Assembly: GCF_030645145.1 (NCBI RefSeq)
Contig: NZ_JAUSMI010000167.1
Coordinates: forward strand, 1-36,319
Direction of reading: 5' to 3'
DNA length: 36,319 nucleotides
Source of the DNA: Microcella sp.
Lineage (GTDB): Bacteria > Actinomycetota > Actinomycetes > Actinomycetales > Microbacteriaceae
In this document: positions 29,198-36,319 of the stretch, piece after piece
Numbering within the stretch: position 1 is the stretch's first letter
Layout: each line of letters opens with the position of its first letter
Program-made: the position numbers and the translations under genes
The notes under the pieces: generated by a model
What the model was told of the DNA's origin: nothing
The model's database searches: none
What the model saw: the letters and a program-made list of their open reading frames with translations, nothing else

Positions 29198-29231
29198 TCA
29201 AGCGTTCTGGGAGGCCCACAGGGAGAGGTCG

Positions 29232-29243
29232 CACCCGCGGGTG
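29232..29243. promoter_or_regulatory. Palindrome CACCCGCGGGTG upstream of SGNH gene
   Basis: A perfect 12-bp palindrome lies in the 113-bp gap between guaA and the SGNH gene, about 60 bp upstream of the -10 box at 29299. It may be a regulator site or chance in GC-rich DNA. Confidence 0.3.
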
Positions 29244-29298
29244 ACGCGAGTACGTGCACGAACCGCCCCGTCTACTGTGCGCGGGAGTCAGGCGGGCG

Positions 29299-29304
29299 TA
29301 CTCT
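29299..29304 (+). promoter_or_regulatory. -10 box TACTCT for SGNH gene (leaderless)
   Basis: TACTCT ends 6 nt before the ATG at 29311. Another -10-like box, TACTGT, lies at 29273-29278. Confidence 0.45.
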
Positions 29305-29310
29305 GCGCGC

Positions 29311-30162
29311 ATGTCCCCCCACCCGCAAACCCGAATGCGCTTCATGCCACGGCTCAGCGCCGTCTCGATACTCACGCTCGGCCTCGTCGTCGCCGCAGGG
29401 ATCGCCCCCACCTCTGCAGCGCCCGGCGCCTCGATCGGCAAATCGGTCGGAGGCTCGTACGTCGCGCTCGGTGACTCGTTCACCGCCGGGCAGGGCGCCT
29501 CGCCGACGCTCGACGGCGTCTGCTTCCGGAGCCCGACCGAGAGCTACCCGGCGATCCTCGCGAACTCGAGCAGCTATCGCGACAGGACGGTCAACGTCGC
29601 GTGCTCGGCGGCCAGCACAACGCTCGTCCCCGGTCAGATCGCCTCACTTGGGACGGGGGTCGCGGCGAACGCCTCGCTCGTAACCATCACGGTCGGCGGC
29701 ATAGACGCCGGGGTCGCGGCGATCGTCGCGGCGTGCGGGCAGGATTCGCAATCGCTCGCGTGCCAGGCGGCGTTCGGAACGGCGCTGCAGAACCTGCCTA
29801 ACGTCACTCAGAGCCTCGTCGGCACTTACACCGCCGTCGCCGCCGCCTTCCCCAAGGCGCAGATCTACGTGCTCACGTATCCGCGGCTCTTCGACCCGAT
29901 GTTTCCGGACCCCGTCACAGCGGCGACGGTCAATGGCGCGACCGACGCGCTCAACGGAGCGATCGGGCAGGCAGTCTCCTTAACCGGGAACCCCCGCGTC
30001 TCACTGATCAACGTCACCGACCGGTTCGCCGCGCACGGGATCGGCTCGGCAGACCCGTGGATCGCCTACGGCCCGCCGGTCGAGAGCTTCCACCCAAACG
30101 CCGCCGGCAACGCCGCCTACGCGGCTGCGGTGCGGGAGGTCGCGACGATCCGCGGGCGCTGA
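29311..30162 (+). CDS. Secreted SGNH/GDSL hydrolase-like protein
   Basis: The 283-residue protein has a signal peptide (hydrophobic core near 17-31, Ala-rich cleavage region near 36) and no lipobox. Block I is YVALGDSFTAGQG with nucleophile Ser56. Block V is ESFHPNAAGNAAYA with the catalytic His. Block III reads VGGIDAG, with Ile131 where the family has the oxyanion Asn (GGND), so catalysis may be altered. Cys pairs resemble Streptomyces-type secreted lipases. Codon use differs from the neighbours: a TTA Leu (29980), the ATA coding Ile131 and several GTA codons, which hints at transfer or weak expression. Substrate unknown, presumably an ester. Confidence 0.85.
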   Translation: MSPHPQTRMRFMPRLSAVSILTLGLVVAAGIAPTSAAPGASIGKSVGGSYVALGDSFTAGQGASPTLDGVCFRSPTESYPAILANSSSYRDRTVNVACSAASTTLVPGQIASLGTGVAANASLVTITVGGIDAGVAAIVAACGQDSQSLACQAAFGTALQNLPNVTQSLVGTYTAVAAAFPKAQIYVLTYPRLFDPMFPDPVTAATVNGATDALNGAIGQAVSLTGNPRVSLINVTDRFAAHGIGSADPWIAYGPPVESFHPNAAGNAAYAAAVREVATIRGR

Positions 30163-30190
30163 GCCCCGCTGCCCCACACCCAGAACGCAG

Positions 30191-30217
30191 AACGGGCCGC
30201 CCCGAGGGGCGCCCGTT
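30191..30217. terminator. Shared hairpin terminator between SGNH and BI-1 genes
   Basis: AACGGGCCGCCCC pairs with GGGGCGCCCGTT across a 3-nt loop with one bulged base. It lies between convergent genes and can serve both strands. Confidence 0.75.
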
Positions 30218-30234
30218 CGTGCTGAGTGAAGCGA

Positions 30235-31041
30235 CTACTCGCCGCCGCGCAGGATCGCGAGCATGCGCAGGATCTCGACGTAGAGCCAGACGACCGTGAC
30301 CATGATGCCAAACGCGGCGGTCCAGCCGAAGGCCGCGGGGGCGCCGCGGCGGACGCCCTGCTGGATCGAGTCGAAGTCGAGCACGAGCGAGTACGACGCG
30401 AGCAGGATCACCAGGACGCCGAGCAGCAGAGCCACGGGGATGCCGAAGATCTCGCCGCCGCGCAGGCCCCACGGGTCGCTGTTGACGCCGAAGACGATGA
30501 GGCCGAGGTTGATGAGCGAGAACAGCGCGTAGCCGATGATCGCGATCATGAAGACCTTGGTCGCGCGCTTGGAGGCGCGGATCTTGCCGCTGCGGAACAG
30601 TGCGAGAACGACGCCGATGATGACGAAGGTCGCGATGACAGCCTGCGTGGCGACTCCGGGAGCGATCTGCTCGAAGATCGCCGAGATGCCACCGACGAAC
30701 AGTCCCTCGAGGCCGGCGTACGCGAGCGTGAGCGGAGCGCTCGGCTTCTTCTTGAAGATCAGGACGAGCGAGACCACGAAGCCGGCGATGGCGGCGGGGA
30801 TCGCGAGCAGCGGCACGAACCAGCCGACGGCGGCGGCGACCAGAAGGACGGCGAACGAGCCGACGATCTTCTGGATCGTGTTCTCGTACGTCATCCGGTC
30901 GGTCTGCTCCGCCGTGGCGGCGGGCCGGCCGTAGAGCTCGTCGAGCTGCTCGGCGCTCGGCGTCTGCGAGAACTGGATCGCCTTGGTCGCGTTCTGCGTG
31001 AAGGCGGGGGAGTTCGAGAAAGCGGGATTGGACGTTGCCAT
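30235..31041 (-). CDS. Bax inhibitor-1/YccA family membrane protein
   Basis: The 268-residue protein has an N-terminal soluble stretch of about 60 residues rich in Asn, Thr and Gln (NPAFSNSPAFTQNA repeat), then about seven membrane helices. The run AYAGLEGLFVGGISAIFEQIAPGVATQAVIATF and the final DFDSIQQGVRRGAPAAFGWTAAFGIMVTVVWLYVEILRML match the actinobacterial BI-1/YccA group. Members are proposed to be ion (calcium/proton) leak channels or stress modulators; function in actinobacteria is unproven. The ATG is supported by GAGGAAACC upstream. An in-frame ATG 18 codons earlier is rejected for lack of a ribosome site. Confidence 0.9.
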   Translation of the reverse strand: MATSNPAFSNSPAFTQNATKAIQFSQTPSAEQLDELYGRPAATAEQTDRMTYENTIQKIVGSFAVLLVAAAVGWFVPLLAIPAAIAGFVVSLVLIFKKKPSAPLTLAYAGLEGLFVGGISAIFEQIAPGVATQAVIATFVIIGVVLALFRSGKIRASKRATKVFMIAIIGYALFSLINLGLIVFGVNSDPWGLRGGEIFGIPVALLLGVLVILLASYSLVLDFDSIQQGVRRGAPAAFGWTAAFGIMVTVVWLYVEILRMLAILRGGE

Positions 31042-31086
31042 GGTTTCCTCTTCGACGTGTCGGCCGCGGGGAGGCTCCCCGGTCGG

Positions 31087-31102
31087 CACTGACACCAGTG
31101 TA
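31087..31102 (-). promoter_or_regulatory. -10 box TACACT with overlapping CACTG-N4-CAGTG dyad, BI-1 gene
   Basis: On the minus strand TACACT occupies 31102-31097, about 55 nt before the ATG. A perfect 5-bp dyad (31087-31100) overlaps its downstream edge, around the expected start point, where a repressor could act. The -35 region (TTCCTT) is weak. Confidence 0.4.
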
Positions 31103-31134
31103 GAGAGGGATGCTCGGCGAAGGAACGCGGAAGG

Positions 31135-31722
31135 CTATGCGCTCGCTGTGGGCGTATCGGTCGCGGTCGCGGCATCCGCGCCGCGTGCGGGGCGGCGGAT
31201 GCTCGCCACGGGCCGGGCGAGGGCCCGAGCGCCCCAGGCCGACGCGACGAGGACGACGGCCGAGAGGGCGACGGCCACGGGCATCCAGCGATATTCGGTG
31301 AAGAGGGTCGCGCAGACCACGCCGTTCAGCAGGACCGGACCGACGGCGAGCGCGCTGCGCCACGGACGGTGCCGCACGAGGAGCCAGAAGAGGAAGGGGA
31401 CGGTGAGGGTCCACATGGAGGACGGGCCCGTGAGCAGGAGCCAGACGACGAGCGTCGACGGGGCGAGAGGGAGGACGCGGCGCCAGCCGGCCGCAGGCAT
31501 GATGAGCCAGCCGGCGACGTGGGCGGCCGAGCCCGTGATGAGCGGGATCAGGTTGCCGGTGTCGGAGGACTGCAGATGGAGGAGGCCTCCGGCGATGAGG
31601 AGGAGGCCGATCGCGCGTCGGTCGTCGTAGCGGCCCCAGCGCAGGGGGAGGCGCGCGGCGGGCTCGACCCACGGGGCGGGGGTCGCGGCCGGGGCGGGCG
31701 ACGGGGCTGCGCTCTCGCTCAT
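31135..31722 (-). CDS. Membrane protein of unknown function
   Basis: The 195-residue protein has a Pro/Ala-rich head (1-26) and about four to five hydrophobic segments (IGLLLIAGGLLHL, AHVAGWLIMPAAG, LAPSTLVVWLLLTG, WTLTVPFLFWLLV, VGPVLLNGVVCATLF, MPVAVALSAVVLVASAW), then a basic/Ala-rich tail. I recognise no family. Its ATG overlaps the stop of the upstream DUF4190 gene as ATGA, so it is translated with that gene. The pair forms a small two-gene membrane-protein operon. Confidence 0.75.
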   Translation of the reverse strand: MSESAAPSPAPAATPAPWVEPAARLPLRWGRYDDRRAIGLLLIAGGLLHLQSSDTGNLIPLITGSAAHVAGWLIMPAAGWRRVLPLAPSTLVVWLLLTGPSSMWTLTVPFLFWLLVRHRPWRSALAVGPVLLNGVVCATLFTEYRWMPVAVALSAVVLVASAWGARALARPVASIRRPARGADAATATDTPTASA

Positions 31723-32009
31723 GAGCTGAGGGCGATCCAGACGGCGGCGACGACGATCACGAGCAGCAGGAACCACAGCCACCCGAGCCCGACGGCGACC
31801 CACGCCATGACGGCCCCGCGCTCGGCGCCGTACGAGCGGGCGATCTGGCCGGCGGCGAGGTGTCCGAAGAGGGCCGCGAGCGGGCTGAGGAGGACTCCCA
31901 GGATCAGGGCGAGGACGGCGAGCGGGTTCACGCGCGCGGCTCGAGCGGGCGGCGCGGGCGGTGCGGCGTCGGTCGGGGCGGGGCTCAGGCCGGGCATCCC
32001 GTCGATCAT
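31719..32009 (-). CDS. DUF4190-like small membrane protein
   Basis: The 96-residue protein has a Pro/Ala-rich head (about 1-27) and then NPLAVLALILGVLLSPLAALFGHLAAGQIARSYGAERGAVMAWVAVGLGWLWFLLLVIVVAAVW, a two-helix DUF4190 pattern, the third such protein here. The ATG is at 32009, with a -10 box TAGCCT ending 7 nt upstream; a second in-frame ATG lies four codons on. Coupled by ATGA to the next gene. Confidence 0.78.
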   Translation of the reverse strand: MIDGMPGLSPAPTDAAPPAPPARAARVNPLAVLALILGVLLSPLAALFGHLAAGQIARSYGAERGAVMAWVAVGLGWLWFLLLVIVVAAVWIALSS

Positions 32010-32016
32010 GGTCGGC

Positions 32017-32033
32017 AGGCTACCCCGTAGGGT
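32017..32033. promoter_or_regulatory. Back-to-back -10 boxes of two divergent leaderless genes
   Basis: The minus-strand box TAGCCT (32022-32017) ends 7 nt before the ATG at 32009. The plus-strand box TAGGGT (32028-32033) ends 7 nt before the GTG at 32041. They are only 5 bp apart, so the two promoters overlap and each -35 region falls at the other gene's start codon. Confidence 0.5.
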
Positions 32034-32040
32034 GGTCGCC

Positions 32041-33051
32041 GTGATCGAGCCCACGCGCGCGCACCCGCTCGTCGTCGCCCACCGCGGAGCGAGCGGATAC
32101 CGGCCCGAGCACACGCGGGCGGCGTACGAGCTCGCGATCGCGCTCGGCGCCGACGCGATCGAGCCCGACATCGTCGCGACGCGCGACGGCGTGCTCGTGC
32201 TGCGGCACGAGAACGAGATCAGCGGGACGACCGACGTCGCCGACCGCCCCGAGTTCGCCCACCGGCGCACGACACGGGTCATCGACGGCGAGCGGCTCAC
32301 CGGCTGGTTCACTGAGGACTTCACGTGGGGCGAGCTGACGACGCTGCGGGCGCGCGAGCGGCTTCCCGGCACGCGGCAGGCGTCGACGCGCTTCGACGGG
32401 CGGTACCCGATCCTGCGGCTTCGCGACCTCATGGCGATCCTGGATGCGGCGCCCCGCCCCGTGGGCATGGTCGCCGAGATCAAGCACGCGACGCACTTCG
32501 CGGCGCGAGGCCTTCCGCTCGACGAGCTGTTCGCCGCCGAGGTCGCGGGCTGGAGCCCGGCGGCCCCCCTCGTCGTCGAGGCGTTCGAGCAATCGGTGCT
32601 GCGGCAGCTGCGCGATCGCGGGGTCGAGGCGCGGTACGTGTTCCTGCTCGAGAAGAGCGGAGCGCCCGCCGACCTCGCCGCGCGGTTCGGGGCCGCGGCG
32701 CTCTCGTACGCGGGCCACCTGACCGACGAGGGGCTCGCGCGACTCGCGCGCGAGGTCGACGGGATCAGCGTCGACACGTCGCTCGTCGCGCGACCGGCCA
32801 CGCGCGGCGGCCCGGTCGTGGTGAGCGACCTCGTCGGTCGCGCCCACGCCGCCGGGCTCTCGGTCTTCGCGTGGACGCTCCGCCCCGAGAACCGCTTCCT
32901 GCCCGGCTCGCTGCGCATCGGCTCGGGCGGGGCGGCGCACGGCGACTGGATGACGTGGTTCCGCACGCTCATGGGCGCGGGTCTCGACGGGGTGTTCGCC
33001 GACCACCCCGACCTCGCGATCGAGGCGCGGGCGGCGCTCGCCGCCGGCTGA
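32041..33051 (+). CDS. Glycerophosphodiester phosphodiesterase
   Basis: The 336-residue protein matches the GDPD/GlpQ family, which hydrolyses glycerophosphodiesters to glycerol-3-phosphate and an alcohol. The start VVAHRGASGYRPEHTRAAYELAIALGADAIEPDIVATRDGVLVLRHE holds the two catalytic His residues and the metal-binding Glu/Asp residues. VGMVAEIKHATHF supplies the next acid residue, and GLSVFAWTLRPENRF with GLDGVFADHPDLAI complete the barrel. No signal peptide is seen, so it would be cytoplasmic. The GTG start is set by the -10 box just upstream. Exact substrate unknown. Confidence 0.93.
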   Translation: MIEPTRAHPLVVAHRGASGYRPEHTRAAYELAIALGADAIEPDIVATRDGVLVLRHENEISGTTDVADRPEFAHRRTTRVIDGERLTGWFTEDFTWGELTTLRARERLPGTRQASTRFDGRYPILRLRDLMAILDAAPRPVGMVAEIKHATHFAARGLPLDELFAAEVAGWSPAAPLVVEAFEQSVLRQLRDRGVEARYVFLLEKSGAPADLAARFGAAALSYAGHLTDEGLARLAREVDGISVDTSLVARPATRGGPVVVSDLVGRAHAAGLSVFAWTLRPENRFLPGSLRIGSGGAAHGDWMTWFRTLMGAGLDGVFADHPDLAIEARAALAAG

Positions 33052-33105
33052 GCGCGCGGCCCGCGCCTGCGGCCGACCCCGGCGGGCGGCGTCGGGGGTG
33101 CGACC

Positions 33106-33111
33106 TAGACT
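33106..33111 (+). promoter_or_regulatory. -10 box TAGACT for pcrA (leaderless)
   Basis: TAGACT ends 9 nt before the ATG, with no convincing ribosome site between. Confidence 0.5.
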
Positions 33112-33120
33112 TGGGCGGTC

Positions 33121-35514
33121 ATGTCCTTCCTGCCCGACGAGTCCCTCGACATCCCCGGCCTCACGCCTCCGCCGCGCGCGCAGCCCGCCTCCGCCGCGAC
33201 CGACGACCCCCTGCTCGCCGGGCTCAACCCGCAGCAGCGCGCCGCCGTGCTTTCGCGCGCCGAGGCCCTGCTCATCGTCGCGGGCGCGGGCTCGGGCAAG
33301 ACGAGCGTCCTCACCCGCCGCATCGCGCGGCTGCTGCGCGACCGCGAGCTCTGGCCGAGCCAGATCCTCGCCATCACGTTCACGAACAAGGCCGCGGGCG
33401 AGATGCGCGAGCGCGTCGGGCAGCTCATCGGCCACGAGGCCGCGAACGGCATGTGGATCTCCACCTTCCACTCGGCGTGCGTGCGCATCCTCCGCCGCGA
33501 GGCGCAGCAGTTCGGGTTCACGCAGGCGTTCACGATCTACGACTCCGCCGACTCGCGCGCGCTCATCAAGCGCATCGTCAAGGACCTCCAGGCCGACACC
33601 CTCGGCCTCACGGTGAGCGCGGCATCCGGCAAGATCTCGCGCCTGAAGAACGAGCTCATCGACGCCGAGGGCTACAGCCGCCAGCTGAACCCGAACGACC
33701 CGACCGAGGTCATGTTCCTCGAGGTCTTCCGGCGCTACTCGGCCGAGCTCGCGCGCGCGAACGCCTTCGACTTCGATGACCTGATCGCCCAGACCGTGTA
33801 CCTGTTCCGCGCCTTCCCGCAGGTCGCGGCGCTCTACCAGCGGCGGTTCCGGCACATCCTCGTCGATGAGTACCAGGACACGAATCACGCCCAGTACGCG
33901 CTCATCCGCGAGCTGACGCGGGCGGTCGAGCCGCAGCACGTGCCCGCCGACACCCGCATCGAGACCGACGCGACCGGGGGCATCCCCGCCGCGGCGCTCA
34001 CGGTCGTCGGCGACTCGGACCAGTCGATCTACGCGTTCCGCGGCGCCGACATCCGCAACATCGTCGAGTTCGAGCGCGACTTCCCGGGCGCCGAGGTGAT
34101 CCTCCTCGAGCAGAACTACCGCTCGACGCAGACGATCCTCGATGCCGCGAACGCCGTCATCGGCAACAACTTCGACCGCATCGCCAAGAACCTCTTCACC
34201 GAGGTGGGCGCGGGCGACCGGATCATCGGCTTCACCGGCTACAGCCAGCACGACGAGGCGCAGTTCGTCGCGGACGAGATCCAGAAGCTGCACGAGGCCG
34301 GGGTCCCGTACAACCAGATCGCCGTGTTCTACCGCACCAACGCGCAGACCCGCGCCCTGGAGGAGATCTTCATCCGCTCCGCCCTGCCGTACCGGGTGCT
34401 CGGCGGCACGAAGTTCTACGAGCGCGCGGAAATCAAGGACGTCATGGCGTACCTCATCGCGGTCGCCAACCCCGCCGACGCGCTCGCGCTGAGGCGCATC
34501 CTCAACACCCCCAAGCGCGGCATCGGGCCGGCGACGGAGACAGCCCTCGCCCTCCACGCCGACCAGCTCGGCGGCACGATGCGCGACGCGCTGGGGGATG
34601 CCGCGGCTCTCGGTCTCGGCCCGAAGGTCACCGCGGCCATGCTCGACCTCGCCGGCATCCTCGATGACGCGACCGCGACGATCGACACGGCGCTCGTCCC
34701 GGACATCCTCACGGCGATCCTCGAGCGGACGAAGTACGTCGAGCTCCTGCGCGCGAGCCGCGACCCGCAGGACGAGGCGCGCGCCGAGAACGTCGAGGAG
34801 CTCGTGGCGGTCACGCGCGAGTTCCAGCGCAACAACCCCGAGGGGCGGCTCATCGACTTCCTCACCGAGGTCGCGCTCGTCGCCGCCGCTGACGACCTCG
34901 ACGACTCGAGCGGCACCGTCTCGCTCATGACGCTCCACACCGCGAAGGGCCTCGAGTACGACGCGGTGTTCATCACGGGGGTGGAGGAGAACCTCCTGCC
35001 CCACCAGATGAGCGCGCACGAGCCCGGCGGTCCGGCGGAGGAGCGCCGCCTGTTCTACGTCGGCATCACGCGCGCCCGCAAGAGGCTGCACCTCTCGCTC
35101 GCGATGACGCGCTCGACCTTCGGCGACACCCAGGTCGCCGCGCCGAGCCGCTACCTCCAGGAGATCCCCGCCGAGCTCATCGACTGGCGCGACGCCCCGG
35201 GCATGGGCAACCGATCGACATCGAGCCAGCGCGCGCTCGGGACGACCCGCAGCGGGCGCGAGCAGTTCAGCTACGGCACCTCGCTCCCGCCGGGGAAGCC
35301 CAAGACCGAGTGGGCCAATCGCGTGACGGCGACCGTGCGCGACAACGGCGACCTGACCCTCGTGGCCGGCGACCGCATCCGCCACGTCGACTTCGGCGAG
35401 GGGCGCGTGACGGCCGTCACGGGCATCGGGCCGAAGAGCATCGCCGAGGTGCAGTTCGAGTCGGCGGGTCGCAAGCGCCTGCTCATCAAGATCGCTCCGA
35501 TCGAGAAGCTGTAG
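33121..35514 (+). CDS. pcrA: ATP-dependent DNA helicase PcrA/UvrD
   Basis: The 797-residue protein is a superfamily 1A 3'-5' helicase acting in repair and in clearing proteins from DNA. After a Pro-rich head it has the Q motif LNPQQRAAV (35-43), Walker A AGAGSGKT (54-61), FTNKAAGEMRERV, STFHSACVRILRR, Walker B VDEYQDTN near 248-255, GDSDQSIYAFRGAD, QNYRSTQ, and the late motifs LMTLHTAKGLEYDAVFITGVEENLLPH and RRLFYVGITRARKRL. The C-terminal region GDRIRHVDFGEGRVTAV is the PcrA/UvrD Tudor-like end that contacts RNA polymerase in relatives. Length and motif set fit actinobacterial UvrD1. Confidence 0.96.
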   Translation: MSFLPDESLDIPGLTPPPRAQPASAATDDPLLAGLNPQQRAAVLSRAEALLIVAGAGSGKTSVLTRRIARLLRDRELWPSQILAITFTNKAAGEMRERVGQLIGHEAANGMWISTFHSACVRILRREAQQFGFTQAFTIYDSADSRALIKRIVKDLQADTLGLTVSAASGKISRLKNELIDAEGYSRQLNPNDPTEVMFLEVFRRYSAELARANAFDFDDLIAQTVYLFRAFPQVAALYQRRFRHILVDEYQDTNHAQYALIRELTRAVEPQHVPADTRIETDATGGIPAAALTVVGDSDQSIYAFRGADIRNIVEFERDFPGAEVILLEQNYRSTQTILDAANAVIGNNFDRIAKNLFTEVGAGDRIIGFTGYSQHDEAQFVADEIQKLHEAGVPYNQIAVFYRTNAQTRALEEIFIRSALPYRVLGGTKFYERAEIKDVMAYLIAVANPADALALRRILNTPKRGIGPATETALALHADQLGGTMRDALGDAAALGLGPKVTAAMLDLAGILDDATATIDTALVPDILTAILERTKYVELLRASRDPQDEARAENVEELVAVTREFQRNNPEGRLIDFLTEVALVAAADDLDDSSGTVSLMTLHTAKGLEYDAVFITGVEENLLPHQMSAHEPGGPAEERRLFYVGITRARKRLHLSLAMTRSTFGDTQVAAPSRYLQEIPAELIDWRDAPGMGNRSTSSQRALGTTRSGREQFSYGTSLPPGKPKTEWANRVTATVRDNGDLTLVAGDRIRHVDFGEGRVTAVTGIGPKSIAEVQFESAGRKRLLIKIAPIEKL

Positions 35515-35619
35515 CGCCTGCGGGTCGTTCCGTACGCCCCGGCCCGCGCGCGTTGCGGCCGTCGCCCGCCCGCACGCACCAGAATGGGTGACGACGATCA
35601 TCCGATGAAGGAGACGACC

Positions 35620-35955
35620 ATGGATCTCGTGTCCATCCAGCACCCCGGCGGCATCACCGAGCTCACCCTCGACGGGCGCCTGAACATGGTCACCGCGGCG
35701 CGCGTGCGCGAGGCCATCCACGAGGCGATCGTCGCCAACAGCCCGTCGATCGCCGTCGACCTGTCGAAGACGTCTTTCCTCGACTCCTCGGGGCTCGGCG
35801 CTCTCGTGTGGGGGCTGAAGGCCGCGCGCGAGGCCGGCGGAGACCTCGTCCTCGTCAACCCGACCGAGCAGGTCGTGCTCGTCCTCGATCTGACCAACAT
35901 GAACGCGACCCTGCGGTCCTTCTCGAGCGTCGCCGAGGCCTACCCGCATGGCTGA
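35620..35955 (+). CDS. STAS-domain anti-sigma factor antagonist (RsbV/SpoIIAA-like)
   Basis: The 111-residue protein is a single STAS domain: GGITELTLDGRLNMVTAARVREAI, IAVDLSKTSFLDSSGLGALVWGLKAAREAGGDLVLVNPTEQV. The phosphorylatable serine is S57 in LDSSGLG. Such proteins, when unphosphorylated, bind the partner kinase and free a sigma factor. ATG 35620 has AAGGAG 6 nt upstream; in-frame ATGs at 35584 and 35605 are less likely. The next gene starts 8 nt before this stop, so the pair is translationally coupled, as in partner-switching modules. Confidence 0.92.
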   Translation: MDLVSIQHPGGITELTLDGRLNMVTAARVREAIHEAIVANSPSIAVDLSKTSFLDSSGLGALVWGLKAAREAGGDLVLVNPTEQVVLVLDLTNMNATLRSFSSVAEAYPHG

Positions 35956-36319
35956 CATGGTGGCGCGCACTCTGCGCATCACCTCCCCGCCCGACACCGT
36001 CGACACCGTCCACTCCGCCCTCGAATCCGTCTGGGCGGTCGTCCCCGACGTCCACCCCACTGACCGGATGTCCGTGGAGACCGCCGTCATCGAGCTCACG
36101 GCGAACGTCATCCAGTACGCCAATCGCGGCAACCCGGTCTCGTTCGCCCTCACGATCGTCGTCTACGACGATCGCATCGAGGCGACGCTGAGCGACGGGG
36201 GAGAGGTCGACGACGTCGGCCTCCACGACCGAGGCATGCCCGAGCCGATGGCCGAGCACGGTCGCGGAATCCCGATGATCCAGGCGCTCGTCGACTCCGT
36301 CGAGCACCGCCGCGTCGAG
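35948..36319 (+). CDS. Anti-sigma factor kinase (RsbW-like, HATPase_c_2), partial
   Basis: The frame is open from ATG 35948 to the right edge (124 residues). It has the GHKL ATPase features: N-box ELTANVIQYA, the G1 box SDGG, and GRGIPMI as G2 box, with a short alpha/beta fold typical of RsbW/SpoIIAB. Such kinases phosphorylate the STAS antagonist and hold a sigma factor when ATP-rich. The start overlaps the STAS gene by 8 nt. The C-terminus is beyond the window, and no sigma gene is visible, so its target is unknown. Confidence 0.9.
   Translation, partial: MADMVARTLRITSPPDTVDTVHSALESVWAVVPDVHPTDRMSVETAVIELTANVIQYANRGNPVSFALTIVVYDDRIEATLSDGGEVDDVGLHDRGMPEPMAEHGRGIPMIQALVDSVEHRRVE

Noticed and set aside
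29198-29310. Possible tRNA or small RNA gene between guaA and the SGNH gene
   Set aside because: I could not find a T-arm GTTCRA motif or a cloverleaf on either strand; only a palindrome and -10-like boxes are present.
32020-36153. A 1377-codon open frame on the minus strand
   Set aside because: It is antisense to GDPD, pcrA and the STAS gene, all with clear family motifs. Long stop-free antisense frames are expected at this G+C content, and its translation is an Arg/Asp/Val/Glu-rich shadow.

Overview
The window is chromosomal DNA of very high G+C content with gene content typical of an actinobacterium. The order rplM-rpsI-glmM, then coaA diverging from glmS-acpS-alr-tsaE-tsaB-rimI-tsaD, two CIRCE boxes in front of a lone groES, a guaB/guaB3/guaA region, and frequent GTG starts point to Micrococcales, most likely Microbacteriaceae. 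That placement is inference from gene content; no rRNA or other decisive marker is present. I see no tRNA, rRNA, CRISPR array, insertion sequence or prophage gene.

Layout. 1-1195 (minus) is a partial membrane acyltransferase. 1261-4650 (plus) holds truA, rplM, rpsI and glmM. coaA (minus) converges on glmM and diverges from glmS. 5681-11653 (plus) is a tight run, glmS-acpS-alr-tsaE-tsaB-rimI-tsaD, joining cell-wall precursor supply (GlmM, GlmS, Alr), acyl-carrier protein activation and the t6A tRNA modification enzymes. Two small DUF4190 membrane proteins follow, then a convergent THUMP-like methyltransferase, groES with its HrcA operators, and rarD.

15289-22257 is a branched-chain-amino-acid-type (HAAT) ABC uptake locus. 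Two paralogous binding lipoproteins lie on the plus strand and converge on livH-livM-livG-livF on the minus strand. Paired terminators separate the two transcripts. The second lipoprotein gene has a GTTAC-N6-GTAAC dyad upstream of a good promoter, which suggests nitrogen control. LivH carries a signal peptide and an extra secreted beta-sandwich-like domain.

22494-29197 (plus) is the guanine nucleotide region: guaB, an AbiEi-like/nuclease-fold protein, guaB3 (catalytic Cys replaced by Ser), a SURF1 protein, a DUF3817 membrane protein and guaA. The rest holds an SGNH hydrolase with an altered block III, a BI-1 family membrane protein, an unknown membrane protein coupled to a third DUF4190 protein, a glycerophosphodiester phosphodiesterase, the PcrA/UvrD helicase, and at the right edge an anti-sigma antagonist plus a partial anti-sigma kinase.

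A recurring theme is a TANNNT -10 box 6-9 nt before the start codon at about a dozen genes, indicating widespread leaderless transcription. Some of these boxes are embedded in coding sequence or built on the preceding stop codon. All intergenic gaps are under 300 bases.
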